From assembly GCA_017468365.1 (NCBI GenBank), contig JAFUIS010000010.1:84537-148536 (forward strand): a DNA stretch of 64,000 bases, written 5' to 3'. Position 1 is the first letter of the stretch. Each line of letters opens with the position of its first letter. Made by a program: the position numbers and the translations under genes. A model generated the notes under the pieces. That model saw only the letters and a program-made list of their open reading frames with translations, was not told the DNA's origin and searched no databases. Of this stretch, positions 25,185-32,903 are shown piece by piece. This DNA is from Oscillospiraceae bacterium. GTDB lineage: Bacteria > Bacillota > Clostridia > Oscillospirales > Ruminococcaceae.

Positions 25185-25212
25185 GAACATATGAACAATT
25201 GTTCATATGTTC
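25185..25212. promoter_or_regulatory. 28-bp perfect palindrome, ArsR operator
   Basis: Half-site GAACATATGAAC, centre AATT, inverted half-site GTTCATATGTTC. The inner part TGAACAATTGTTCA is the 12-2-12-like ArsR/SmtB operator form. It lies 28 bases before the repressor start, so autoregulation of the metal exporter operon is expected. Confidence 0.88.
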
Positions 25213-25344
25213 TCTGCTTTGAGTATATTCCTCCGGCAAACAAAAGTCAACACGTTATTCCAAAAAATTTACAAATGTACTGTTTCTTTATAAGGTTTTT
25301 TGTGGTATTGTAAAGCAAGAAGAATCCCCAAAGGAGACGGAAAA

Positions 25345-26385
25345 ATGCCTTATTATGATCAAAGGGAACAAAGAGAGACCGTTTACCATGCCGGAAACGG
25401 TTTTTACAGCCCATATATCGAGCCTGAATGGAAAAAAGAAAGGCGAAAGATTCGCGGAGCCGGAAACGGAATCGGCCTTGCTTCTCTCGGCTATCTTGCC
25501 TTTACTTTCGGAATTGCGGTCGTTTTCATGCTGATTTTTGAAGTTTACGGAATGCTTACCGGAGTGAAAATCGATTTTCTTGAAAACGAAATCATTTTCT
25601 GGAGCTATACCATATTCACTTCGATAGTTTCGCTTCTCGTTCCGTTTGCAATATATGCCCTTTTTGTAAAAATCCCCGTTTCCGTTGCGCTGCCTTTCAG
25701 AAAAATGCCTGCAGATCTTGCCATAGGCGGAATCCTTGTGGGACTCGGCGTAACGGTCATCGCTTCTTATGCAACCGAATATCTTGCGCTTGTGCTTGAA
25801 ACCGTCGGTATCGGAATCACCGCGCCCGAAATCGAAACGCCCGTCAGCGTTGCCGGAAAAATTCTTTACGCCGCTGCGCTCACGGTTACTCCGGCTTTTG
25901 TTGAGGAAATATGCTTCCGCGGAATCGTGATGCAAAGCCTTCGCCGCTTCGGCGATATTTTTGCACTGGTTGCCTCCGCGCTTATTTTCGGAATTTTCCA
26001 CCTCAACCTTGTCCAGATGCCTTATGCATTTATAATGGGCCTTTGCATCGGCTATTTTGTAATGCGCACTGGTTCTCTCTGGGTGGGAATCCTTATCCAT
26101 TTTATCAACAACAGCATGGTCGTTCTTCTTGAATTCTTTGTTTTTGACAAAAGCTATGAAGTCCAGACTGCCGTCAACCTTGTGATAAATATCATAAGTG
26201 TCATCGTCGCAATCGGCGCCGTAGTCTTTTTGCTCAGGCGATATAAGGATATGTTCCGCTTCGGAAAAGCTCCCGGCGTTCTTTCCCCCGGAAAAAAGAC
26301 GGTTTATTTCATTTTTGCGCCGGTGCTCGTTGTGGCACTTATCGGTGCGTTTGTCATGACCCTCGAATACGTTTATATCATCTGA
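25345..26385 (+). CDS. CPBP-family intramembrane glutamic endopeptidase
   Basis: 346 residues, about eight hydrophobic helices after a charged 45-residue N-terminus. The three CPBP (Abi) motifs are present: EEICFRG (about residue 190; EExxxR), FGIFHLN (FxxxH) and the HFINNS box (about 252). CPBP enzymes are Rce1-like proteases that act in the membrane and are often linked to bacteriocin self-protection or prenyl-protein-like processing. ATG 25345 follows AAAGGAGACGG. The tadA gene follows after 18 bases. Substrates are unknown. Confidence 0.93.
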   Translation: MPYYDQREQRETVYHAGNGFYSPYIEPEWKKERRKIRGAGNGIGLASLGYLAFTFGIAVVFMLIFEVYGMLTGVKIDFLENEIIFWSYTIFTSIVSLLVPFAIYALFVKIPVSVALPFRKMPADLAIGGILVGLGVTVIASYATEYLALVLETVGIGITAPEIETPVSVAGKILYAAALTVTPAFVEEICFRGIVMQSLRRFGDIFALVASALIFGIFHLNLVQMPYAFIMGLCIGYFVMRTGSLWVGILIHFINNSMVVLLEFFVFDKSYEVQTAVNLVINIISVIVAIGAVVFLLRRYKDMFRFGKAPGVLSPGKKTVYFIFAPVLVVALIGAFVMTLEYVYII

Positions 26386-26403
26386 CGGAAGGGGAAATTT
26401 TTT

Positions 26404-26877
26404 GTGACCGACGAAGAATATATGCGCGAAGCTCTTGCCCTTGCAAAAAAGGCTTTTGAATTGGGCGAAGTGCCCGTCGGTGCGGTGGCTGTCTGGGACG
26501 GAAAGATAGTCGGAAGGGGAATGAACCTTCGCGAAACCGACAAAAACGCCCTGCGCCATGCCGAAATAACGGCAATAGATGAAGCCTGCAAAAACCTTGG
26601 CGGCTGGCGGCTTTGGAAATGCGACCTTTACGTAACGCTGGAACCCTGTCCCATGTGTGCCGGTGCAATAATCAATTCCCGAGTAAAAAGAGTTATCTAC
26701 GGCGCTTCCGATCCGAAGGCGGGTTCCTGCGGTTCCCTGACTAACCTTTTCGAAATGCCTTATAACCACAAACCCGAGGTGGTTTCGGGAGTGCTTGAAG
26801 AAGAGTGTTCCGCACTTTTAAGCGAGTTTTTTGCAAAGTTAAGAGAAAAAAGAAAAAAAGAAAATCCGTCCGAATAA
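26404..26877 (+). CDS. tadA: tRNA-specific adenosine-34 deaminase
   Basis: 157 residues. Zinc deaminase motifs are HAEITAI (catalytic Glu) and EPCPMCAGAII, and the TadA-specific tail SDPKAGSCGSL is present, which separates it from guanine or cytosine deaminases. TadA makes inosine at the wobble base of tRNA-Arg(ACG); that tRNA is encoded in this window at 37517-37593. GTG 26404 follows GGAAGGGG. An SRP RNA gene, often next to tadA in Bacillota, was looked for and not seen. Confidence 0.96.
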   Translation: MTDEEYMREALALAKKAFELGEVPVGAVAVWDGKIVGRGMNLRETDKNALRHAEITAIDEACKNLGGWRLWKCDLYVTLEPCPMCAGAIINSRVKRVIYGASDPKAGSCGSLTNLFEMPYNHKPEVVSGVLEEECSALLSEFFAKLREKRKKENPSE

Positions 26878-26891
26878 AGGACGGATTTTTT
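26862..26891 (+). terminator. Terminator overlapping the tadA stop
   Basis: AAATCCGTCC and GGACGGATTT arms; the tadA stop codon is inside the loop. Confidence 0.85.
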
Positions 26892-26967
26892 TAAAAAGAT
26901 GAGTTCTCTTCTTTTCGTACCGGCGAAAAAACCTTCGCATAAAATATATTGCGCTTTAAAAAGCGCT

Positions 26968-27870
26968 TTATATAGCGGGGGCGTTTTCAGCCGTTTTAGG
27001 TTTCGCCTCCGCAGTTTTTTCGAACATGGTCTGCGAAGCGATTTTGATATAGTGCCTTTTTGAGGAATTGAGAGTTTTTGTGCTCGAAATTATATCCGAA
27101 GCTTCGATGATTTCTTTCGCTTCCGAAGGGCTTACAAGAACGGAGAGAAGTCCTTTTTTGTCAAAAAACCACCGCAGCGCCCATTCTTTCATCGAAAGAG
27201 AAGGGTCGCATTTTTTTAGGATATCCGCAATTTCTTCCGGCGGATCAAGAATAACGCCGCCCATAAAAGGATCCGAAGCGATGAACGGAATATTCTTTTT
27301 TCTAAGTTCGTGATAAATTTTATCCGCGCCCAGGTGATCCCAGTTATAAAAATTGAGATCAAGCCTTGCGTAATCCCAGGAATAGTCGTTTATTACAGCG
27401 TTCCACTCCTCTTCCGTTCCGGAAAAGGAAAAACCGAGGTGCCTTATTTTTCCGCGGTTTTTAAGGTTTAAGAAAATTTCGTGAACGTTATTTTTCACAA
27501 AAAACGAAAAATTTTCGTTTCCGATGCAGCTGATTTCGTAATAATCAAAATATCCGTTTTTAAGATGCAAAAGCTGGTCCGAAAAAATATTTTCGATGTC
27601 GGAATCTTCCGAAAGTGAAGAAAGTGAAATTCCGCCGGAAAGAAGATATTCCCCGCGGGTTTTTTTATTAAGATTTTCGCCGAAAACTTTTTCGACCGTT
27701 TTGCCGGATTTCGGATCAACGAAGAAAAAGGTTATTCCGTTTTCAAAAGCGGCGGAAAAAATGTCGGAATATTTTTCGGGGTCGGGACCGCCGTTTTCAA
27801 CAAGACTTTCGGAACAAAGACCGAGAAGGCTGAGATTTTCTTCATAAAAGCCGCTGGAGTTATATCTCAA
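26968..27870 (-). CDS. Aldo/keto reductase-like protein without the catalytic tetrad
   Basis: 300 residues with the AKR barrel order (LSLLGLCSES, ALE/AAFENGITFFF, GKIRHLGFSFSG, DYARLDLNFYNWD, IASDPFMGG, ALRWFF). The four AKR catalytic positions look lost. The usual FFDTAxxYG is FFFVDPKSG (Asp and Tyr gone), the Lys strand reads YLLSGG, and the His strand (usually LIH) reads YYEISC. I therefore infer a pseudoenzyme or a changed chemistry. TTG 27870 follows GGGGAGGCG; the frame is open six codons further but only through the ribosome site. It is followed by short AT-rich DNA and stands alone. Confidence 0.72.
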   Translation of the reverse strand: MRYNSSGFYEENLSLLGLCSESLVENGGPDPEKYSDIFSAAFENGITFFFVDPKSGKTVEKVFGENLNKKTRGEYLLSGGISLSSLSEDSDIENIFSDQLLHLKNGYFDYYEISCIGNENFSFFVKNNVHEIFLNLKNRGKIRHLGFSFSGTEEEWNAVINDYSWDYARLDLNFYNWDHLGADKIYHELRKKNIPFIASDPFMGGVILDPPEEIADILKKCDPSLSMKEWALRWFFDKKGLLSVLVSPSEAKEIIEASDIISSTKTLNSSKRHYIKIASQTMFEKTAEAKPKTAENAPAI

Positions 27871-28015
27871 AAAAATTCGCCTCCCCAACGAGATTTTTTG
27901 TCATTGTAACATTTTTTTCGCCGCAAAAGAACAAAAAACAGCCGCTGCAAATGAAAAGTTTTTGTAAACAAAAGTGACAACCTATTCTTTTTCGGAATCG
28001 AAAACCCCGCCGAGG

Positions 28016-28044
28016 TTGACCTTTTATTTTGTTTTTGATAAAAT
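28016..28044 (+). promoter_or_regulatory. Promoter of the rpe-rnf operon
   Basis: TTGACC (28016-28021), 17 bases, TAAAAT (28039-28044), about 90 bases before rpe. Confidence 0.7.
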
Positions 28045-28133
28045 AAACTGTAAAACTGTATTTTTATATATAGAGAGATATTATAAAGCTAAAACGGCAG
28101 ATTATTTTTCCGAAAGTAAGGAGATGTTTTTAT

Positions 28134-28793
28134 ATGAAAGAGATCCTGATAGCGCCCTCTATTCTTTCCGCTGACTTTGCAAAACTCGGCGAAGAGTGTG
28201 CAGCAATGGAAAAAGCCGGTGCGGACCAGCTTCATATCGACGTTATGGACGGCCATTTCGTTCCCAACATCAGCTACGGCGCACCGATAATGAAAAGCCT
28301 TCGCAAGGTGAACAAAATGTTCTTTGACACCCATCTTATGATCTCCCACCCCCTTGATTACGTGGAAGATTTCGTAAAAAGCGGCGCCGACAGAATCACT
28401 TTCCACCTTGAATGTGAAGATGACACCATGGCGGTCATCGAAAAAATAAAATCTCTCGGAGCGCTTCCGGCAATTGCAATAAAACCCGGCACTCCTTATG
28501 AAAAAGTAGTACCCTATCTTCCTTTCATCGAAATGGTGCTTGTAATGACCGTTGAGCCCGGTTTCGGCGGCCAAAGCTTTATGGCGGATATGATGCCCAA
28601 AGTAAAGGCCCTTCGCGAGATCGTTTCGAAAGAAGGACTTTCCGTAAACATTCAGGTTGACGGCGGAATCGATAAAAACACCATAAAATTCGCCGCAGAC
28701 GCGGGCGCAAACATTTTTGTTGCTGGCTCCGCACTTTTCAAACAGGATGATTATGACAAAGCCGTTGCCGAACTTCGTGCCGCGGCAATCTAA
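28134..28793 (+). CDS. rpe: Ribulose-phosphate 3-epimerase
   Basis: 219 residues, the normal size. Hallmarks are IAPSILSADFAKLGEE, the metal ligands in LHIDVMDGHFVPN and FDTHLMI, VEPGFGGQSFM, and QVDGGIDKNTI with AGANIFVAGSALF. It interconverts ribulose-5-P and xylulose-5-P in the pentose phosphate pathway. The start is ATG after AAGGAG. The Rnf-like genes follow after 21 bases, so they share a transcript, although no metabolic reason is evident. Confidence 0.98.
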   Translation: MKEILIAPSILSADFAKLGEECAAMEKAGADQLHIDVMDGHFVPNISYGAPIMKSLRKVNKMFFDTHLMISHPLDYVEDFVKSGADRITFHLECEDDTMAVIEKIKSLGALPAIAIKPGTPYEKVVPYLPFIEMVLVMTVEPGFGGQSFMADMMPKVKALREIVSKEGLSVNIQVDGGIDKNTIKFAADAGANIFVAGSALFKQDDYDKAVAELRAAAI

Positions 28794-28814
28794 ATCCAAC
28801 ATTGGAGGAAAACA

Positions 28815-29861
28815 ATGTCTTTTTTTGTAAAGGGTATCGTTCTTGAACAAAAGAAAGAGCCGATGCTCACAAGAAACACCCTGGTCATGCGCCAGGAATT
28901 CGAATATTTCGACTGCGATTTTCCGGATACCGCCCTTGAAGATCTTTCGAAAGAACAGATAATCGAGCTTGCGCGCCTTGCCGAGATCGTTGACGAAAGC
29001 GACGGAAAAATGCTTTGGGAAAAGCTTGAAAAAGCTTCCCTCGGCGAAAACGCAACGCTTATCATCGACGCCATTGACGACGAACCTTATATTTCCAGCC
29101 AGATGAGCATTGGCGTTCACCAGCCGGAAAAACTCGCCCTCGGAATCGAACTTTGCGAAAGGGTCCTTTCGCCCGAAAAAACCTATATCGCGATGTACAA
29201 GCATATTTTCGACGTCAACTTCAGCCTTCCGCACCGCGTCGGAAAATATAAAGTCGAAAAAATCGGCGGACTTTATCCCGCCGAAAGCCGCGCTTACCGC
29301 CACCTTCCCAAGGGCAAAAACTCCGTTATCGTCGGCTCCTGCGCAATGCTCCATCTTGCAAGAGCGGCGGAAGAGGGAAGAAAAATGACCAGCTGCTTCA
29401 TAACCGTTGCCGGCGATGCGGTCAAAAATCCCAGAAACGTCGAAGTGCCCATAGGCACCACCGTCGAAAAAATTCTTGAGCTTTGCGGTCTTACCGAAGA
29501 ACCGGAAGTTATTGTTGCCGGCGGTTCCATGACCGGACGAGCCGTTTTTGAACCCGAAAACGAACTTGTGGGCCCCACCACCCGCGGCGTTATCGCTCTT
29601 TGCAAAAGCTTCAGTTCCAAAACCTATAACTGCATCGGCTGCGGAAGATGCGACCACGCATGTCCCAAGGCTCTTTCCGTTTCGATGATGAGAAAGCTTG
29701 CCGAACTTGAAAAATTCGACGAACTTCGCGAATACGATGCGGCGCTTTGTATCGGCTGCGGAGCTTGTTCCTACGTCTGCCCTGCAAGGATAGACGTTGC
29801 CGCAACCATCATCAAAGCGAAAAAACAGATGGAACTTGCAAGAAAGGAGGGCGTCAGATGA
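28815..29861 (+). CDS. RnfC-like iron-sulfur subunit, shortened N-terminus
   Basis: 348 residues, about 90 fewer than a usual RnfC. The C-terminal half is RnfC-like: a SLBB-type segment (VEVPIGTTVEKILELCGL, GGSMTGRAVF) and two [4Fe-4S] motifs, CIGCGRCDHACP and CIGCGACSYVCP (about residues 275 and 315). The N-terminal barrel-sandwich domain and a convincing FMN/NADH-binding glycine loop are not seen; the first 130 residues are unlike the family. In canonical Rnf, RnfC takes electrons to or from NAD. ATG follows GGAGG, and the stop overlaps the rnfD start by four bases. Confidence 0.75.
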   Translation: MSFFVKGIVLEQKKEPMLTRNTLVMRQEFEYFDCDFPDTALEDLSKEQIIELARLAEIVDESDGKMLWEKLEKASLGENATLIIDAIDDEPYISSQMSIGVHQPEKLALGIELCERVLSPEKTYIAMYKHIFDVNFSLPHRVGKYKVEKIGGLYPAESRAYRHLPKGKNSVIVGSCAMLHLARAAEEGRKMTSCFITVAGDAVKNPRNVEVPIGTTVEKILELCGLTEEPEVIVAGGSMTGRAVFEPENELVGPTTRGVIALCKSFSSKTYNCIGCGRCDHACPKALSVSMMRKLAELEKFDELREYDAALCIGCGACSYVCPARIDVAATIIKAKKQMELARKEGVR

Positions 29862-31654
29862 AAGAAAAACTGATGTTCCAAAACGCCCCCCATGTTCGTC
29901 AGAGCGAATCCGTCGTCACCATGATGAGTGACGTTATCGTGGCGCTTCTTCCAATCTATCTGATGAGCTTTTTCTATTACGGCGCGAGAAGCCTTGTTCT
30001 CGGAATAGTCGGCGCTGTTTCCTGCGCGGTTTTCGCATTTATCGGAAGCATTGTGCTCAAAGAAAAACTTTCGGTAGATCTTACGCCCGTAATAACCGGA
30101 CTTATCCTTCCGCTTCTTATGCCGGCGGATATCCCCTATTACATACTCATTGCGGCCTGTTCCGTTGCTATTCTTGTTGTAAAAGTGCCCTTTGGCGGCA
30201 CCGGCAACAACCTTTTCAACCCCGCCGCGGTAGGCTTTGCTTCCGTTGCCCTTTGCTGGCCTGAACTTGTTTTCAGATATCCCGCGCCCATGCAGGTGAT
30301 CGAGATTTTTGGCGAAAGCACCGCCGCTGCTGCACAAAGCCCCGCATACAGTCTTGCCATAGGCGCCGTTCCGGATTACGAGGTGCTTGATATGATCCTC
30401 GGAAGCGTTCCGGGACCCATGGGCGCGACCAACATCTTTGTTGTTGTCGCATGCGGAATCTTTCTTATTGTAAAAAAGGCGGTAAACTGGATGTCCCCGG
30501 TTTCCTTCCTTGTTCCTTACGCAGTGCTTTCGATGATCTTCCCGAGGATCGGCGGATCTTCCTTCGAAGCGCTTTGCTATGAACTTTTCAGCGGCACCGT
30601 GATTTTCGGCGCGTTCTTCATGCTCACCGAACCGGTAACTTCGCCTAAGCGCGACTTCGGAAAGCTTATGGCGGGAATCACTTCCGCCGTGGCGGTATTC
30701 CTTTTCCGTTATTTCGGCGAACTCGAAATGGGCTTTGCAAACGCCCTTATCCTGATGAACGTTTTCTCGCCGCTTTTTGATACCGCCTGTGAAAAAATAC
30801 TCCGCGTTTACCGCAATAAGGAACTTCTTCTTAAAAAGCTTGGGGGCAAAAAAGCTGAGCCCAAGGAAGAACCAAAACCCGTCGTGCGCGTTCTTGAAAA
30901 GAAAGAAGCCGTCGTTCGCGAAACCGTTCCGGCTCTTGAAGTGACCGACGACGCTGTCGAAATCGACCTTTCCGCAGCCGATGAAGCACCGGAAGAGGAA
31001 CTGGCTTACGAAGAACTCGTCGAAAACGAAGATTTGGAAGAAGAAATTCCCACCGAATCCGAAGAGGAGACTCTTGAAGTCGAAGAAATTTTTGAAGAGG
31101 TAATCGAAGAAGAGCCGGTTTCCGAAGAAACCGCCGACGAAGTCGCAACCGAAGAAATTTCCGAAGAACTCGTTGAAAACGAAGATTTGGTCGAAGAAAT
31201 CTCTGTCGAATCCGAAGAGGAGACTCTTGAAGTCGAAGAAATCATCGACGAAGTCGCAACCGAAGAAGAAACCTCTGACGAAGAACTCGTTGAAAATGAA
31301 GATTTGGTCGAAGAAATCTCTGCCGAATCTGAAGAGGAGACTCTTGAAGTCGAAGAAATATCGGAAGAGGTAATCGAAGAAGAGCCGGTTTCCGAAGAAA
31401 CCGCCGACGAAGTCGCAACCGAAGAAGAAACCTCTGACGAAGAACTCGTTGAAAACGAAGATTTGGTCGAAGAAATCTCTGCCGAATCCGAAGAGGAAAC
31501 TCTTGAAGTCGAAGAAATTCCGGAAGAACCTGTTCACAAAAAACATTCCGGAAAGAAGAAAAATCCCTCCCTCGTAGATATCCTTCTCGCCGGAGTTTCT
31601 AAAAAATACGTCAAAAAATCCCACAAAACCGAAGATGAGGAGGCTGCCGAATGA
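29858..31654 (+). CDS. rnfD: RnfD-like membrane subunit with long acidic repeat tail
   Basis: 598 residues. Residues 1-330 are the RnfD/NqrB membrane domain: HVRQSESVVTMMSDVIVALLP, the conserved FGGTGNNLFNPAAVGFA, a GPMGATN segment where the FMN-carrying Thr is expected, and ALLLNVFSPLFD-like end (LILMNVFSPLFD). After it comes a cytoplasmic tail of about 260 residues that is almost only Glu, Val, Ser, Asp and Thr, with repeats, ending in a basic cap (KKHSGKKKNPS). RnfD normally ends at the membrane domain. ATG follows AAGGAGG. The tail's role is unknown. Confidence 0.82.
   Translation: MKEKLMFQNAPHVRQSESVVTMMSDVIVALLPIYLMSFFYYGARSLVLGIVGAVSCAVFAFIGSIVLKEKLSVDLTPVITGLILPLLMPADIPYYILIAACSVAILVVKVPFGGTGNNLFNPAAVGFASVALCWPELVFRYPAPMQVIEIFGESTAAAAQSPAYSLAIGAVPDYEVLDMILGSVPGPMGATNIFVVVACGIFLIVKKAVNWMSPVSFLVPYAVLSMIFPRIGGSSFEALCYELFSGTVIFGAFFMLTEPVTSPKRDFGKLMAGITSAVAVFLFRYFGELEMGFANALILMNVFSPLFDTACEKILRVYRNKELLLKKLGGKKAEPKEEPKPVVRVLEKKEAVVRETVPALEVTDDAVEIDLSAADEAPEEELAYEELVENEDLEEEIPTESEEETLEVEEIFEEVIEEEPVSEETADEVATEEISEELVENEDLVEEISVESEEETLEVEEIIDEVATEEETSDEELVENEDLVEEISAESEEETLEVEEISEEVIEEEPVSEETADEVATEEETSDEELVENEDLVEEISAESEEETLEVEEIPEEPVHKKHSGKKKNPSLVDILLAGVSKKYVKKSHKTEDEEAAE
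31021..31530 (+). repeat. In-frame acidic repeats in rnfD
   Basis: Four copies of a unit with core ELVENEDLVEEISAESEEE followed by TLEVEEI, two of them joined by EEVIEEEPVSEETADEVATEE. The DNA copies are almost identical (for example around 31157, 31277, 31439), which points to recent expansion by slippage or unequal exchange. Confidence 0.88.
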
Positions 31655-32301
31655 GTGAAAAAGCAAAAAACCTCTCTGCGGAGATAAAAGACAGCCTTGG
31701 CTATCTTTTCTTTAAAAACCCCGTTCTCGTTGCGGGACTTGTAATCGGTCAGCTTGCGGCAGGCTGCACCACAATGCAAAACGGTGCGGCTCTTTCCGTC
31801 ACCTATTTCTTCATCGTAGTGCCGGTGCTTGTTTTTGCCGCCGCCGTCGGAAAAAACCTTCCCGCATGGGCAAGAGTGATCGCGTATATGATCCTTTCTT
31901 CGCTGATGCTTCTGCCCTCCTATTACATCTGCGGAGGTTTTTCCGCAACCATTTTCGACTCTGTGGGAATTTATCCTGCGCTTCTTGCGGTTTCCACCGT
32001 TCCGGTAGTATATTCCGAAAAAGTTGCCGAAAGGTTCAGCCTTTCAAAAGCTTTCTTTAACGGAATTTTTCTTGCTCTCGGTTTTGCGCTTACCGCAATG
32101 ATACTCGGCACCGCAAGAGAATTTTTTGGAAACGGAAGCCTTTGGGGTTATAAACTTGCCGAAGCTTCTTTCCCTGCGGTAAAACTTCCCTTCTGGGGAT
32201 TCATCCTTCTCGGTTTCATGGCTGCGGGAGTTAACGGAGTTCGCGAAATAATGAAAAAACCGGAATATGAAATTCCGAAAGAAGAGGAGGCGGAAGAATG
32301 A
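31651..32301 (+). CDS. rnfE: RnfE-like membrane subunit lacking the conserved Cys pair
   Basis: 216 residues, six hydrophobic helices, overlapping rnfD by four bases. The family order is kept (KNPVLV.., SVGIYPALLAV.., AREFFGNGSLWGY, GFILLGFMAAG). The two half-membrane Cys residues that hold an intramembrane Fe-S cluster with RnfA are missing. LGLCPLLAVT is VIGQLAAGCT, with Gly at the aligned place (a Cys occurs six residues on), and the VTNCIVVGRAEA segment is VSTVPVVYSEKV. See the linked finding. Confidence 0.78.
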   Translation: MSEKAKNLSAEIKDSLGYLFFKNPVLVAGLVIGQLAAGCTTMQNGAALSVTYFFIVVPVLVFAAAVGKNLPAWARVIAYMILSSLMLLPSYYICGGFSATIFDSVGIYPALLAVSTVPVVYSEKVAERFSLSKAFFNGIFLALGFALTAMILGTAREFFGNGSLWGYKLAEASFPAVKLPFWGFILLGFMAAGVNGVREIMKKPEYEIPKEEEAEE

Positions 32302-32891
32302 CTTTTATCGCACAGTTTTTTATCATGATGTTCACCGCCCTCTTCATTGAAAATATCATTTTCACAAGAGCCCTTGGAACAAGCTGGATGTTCTATCTTG
32401 TAAAGCGTCCCAAAGAGATAGTAAGATATACCCTCATGCTCATGGCAGTGGTAACTCTTTCCGGCGCAATAGGCTATCCGCTTCGCAGCCTTGTTCACGA
32501 AAACGAATTTCGCCATGTGCTGGTCCCGATGATCTATATCGCCGTAATGGCGGTGGTATATGCCGGAGTTTATTTCTTCGTGAAAAAATTCCTTCCCGAT
32601 GAATTCGAACATTTCGGAAGCACCCTTGGCGTTGCGGTTTTCAACTGCGCCGCCCTCGGAAGCCTTCTTGTTCCTGCCGGTGAAAGGCTCGACTTTTTGA
32701 GCACCATCGGTTACGGGATCGGAATGAGCATCGGTTTCGGAATCGCAGTAGTTATTGTCGGTTACGGACTTTCGCGCCTTGAATATTGCCGCGTTCCGAA
32801 GATTTTCAAAGGCGTTCCCATCGCTCTTATCTATCTGGGACTTCTTTCCCTTGCATTCTATGGCCTTGTCGGCCACCAGCTTCCCACATAA
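32298..32891 (+). CDS. rnfA: RnfA-like membrane subunit lacking one cluster Cys
   Basis: 197 residues, six helices, overlapping rnfE by four bases. The N-terminal motif NNFVLxxFLGLCPF of RnfA is ENIIFTRALGTSWMF, so the first cluster Cys is Ser. The second motif keeps its Cys (FNCAALGSLLV). The remaining pattern (ALYGFSAAVGFS-like IGYGIGMSIGFG, GVPIALIYLGLLSLAF) is ordinary. Operons for Rnf normally also carry rnfB and rnfG; neither is here. Confidence 0.82.
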   Translation: MTFIAQFFIMMFTALFIENIIFTRALGTSWMFYLVKRPKEIVRYTLMLMAVVTLSGAIGYPLRSLVHENEFRHVLVPMIYIAVMAVVYAGVYFFVKKFLPDEFEHFGSTLGVAVFNCAALGSLLVPAGERLDFLSTIGYGIGMSIGFGIAVVIVGYGLSRLEYCRVPKIFKGVPIALIYLGLLSLAFYGLVGHQLPT

Positions 32892-32903
32892 AGGTGTTTT
32901 GTT

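Noticed and set aside
23904-25313. A 469-codon open frame on the plus strand.
   Set aside because: It is entirely antisense to the P1B ATPase and its ArsR regulator, which have full family motifs; low stop density on the opposite strand explains it. Similar long antisense frames over mgtE, rnfD, feoB, clpE and the sortase were rejected for the same reason.
26892-26967. An SRP (4.5S/6S-type) RNA gene behind tadA.
   Set aside because: The GGAA/GCAG tetraloop hallmark and a long hairpin were not found; only a terminator and AT-rich sequence are present.
31021-31530. Tandem DNA repeats as a possible mobile or regulatory repeat array.
   Set aside because: They are fully in frame within rnfD and encode an acidic tail, so they are coding repeats.
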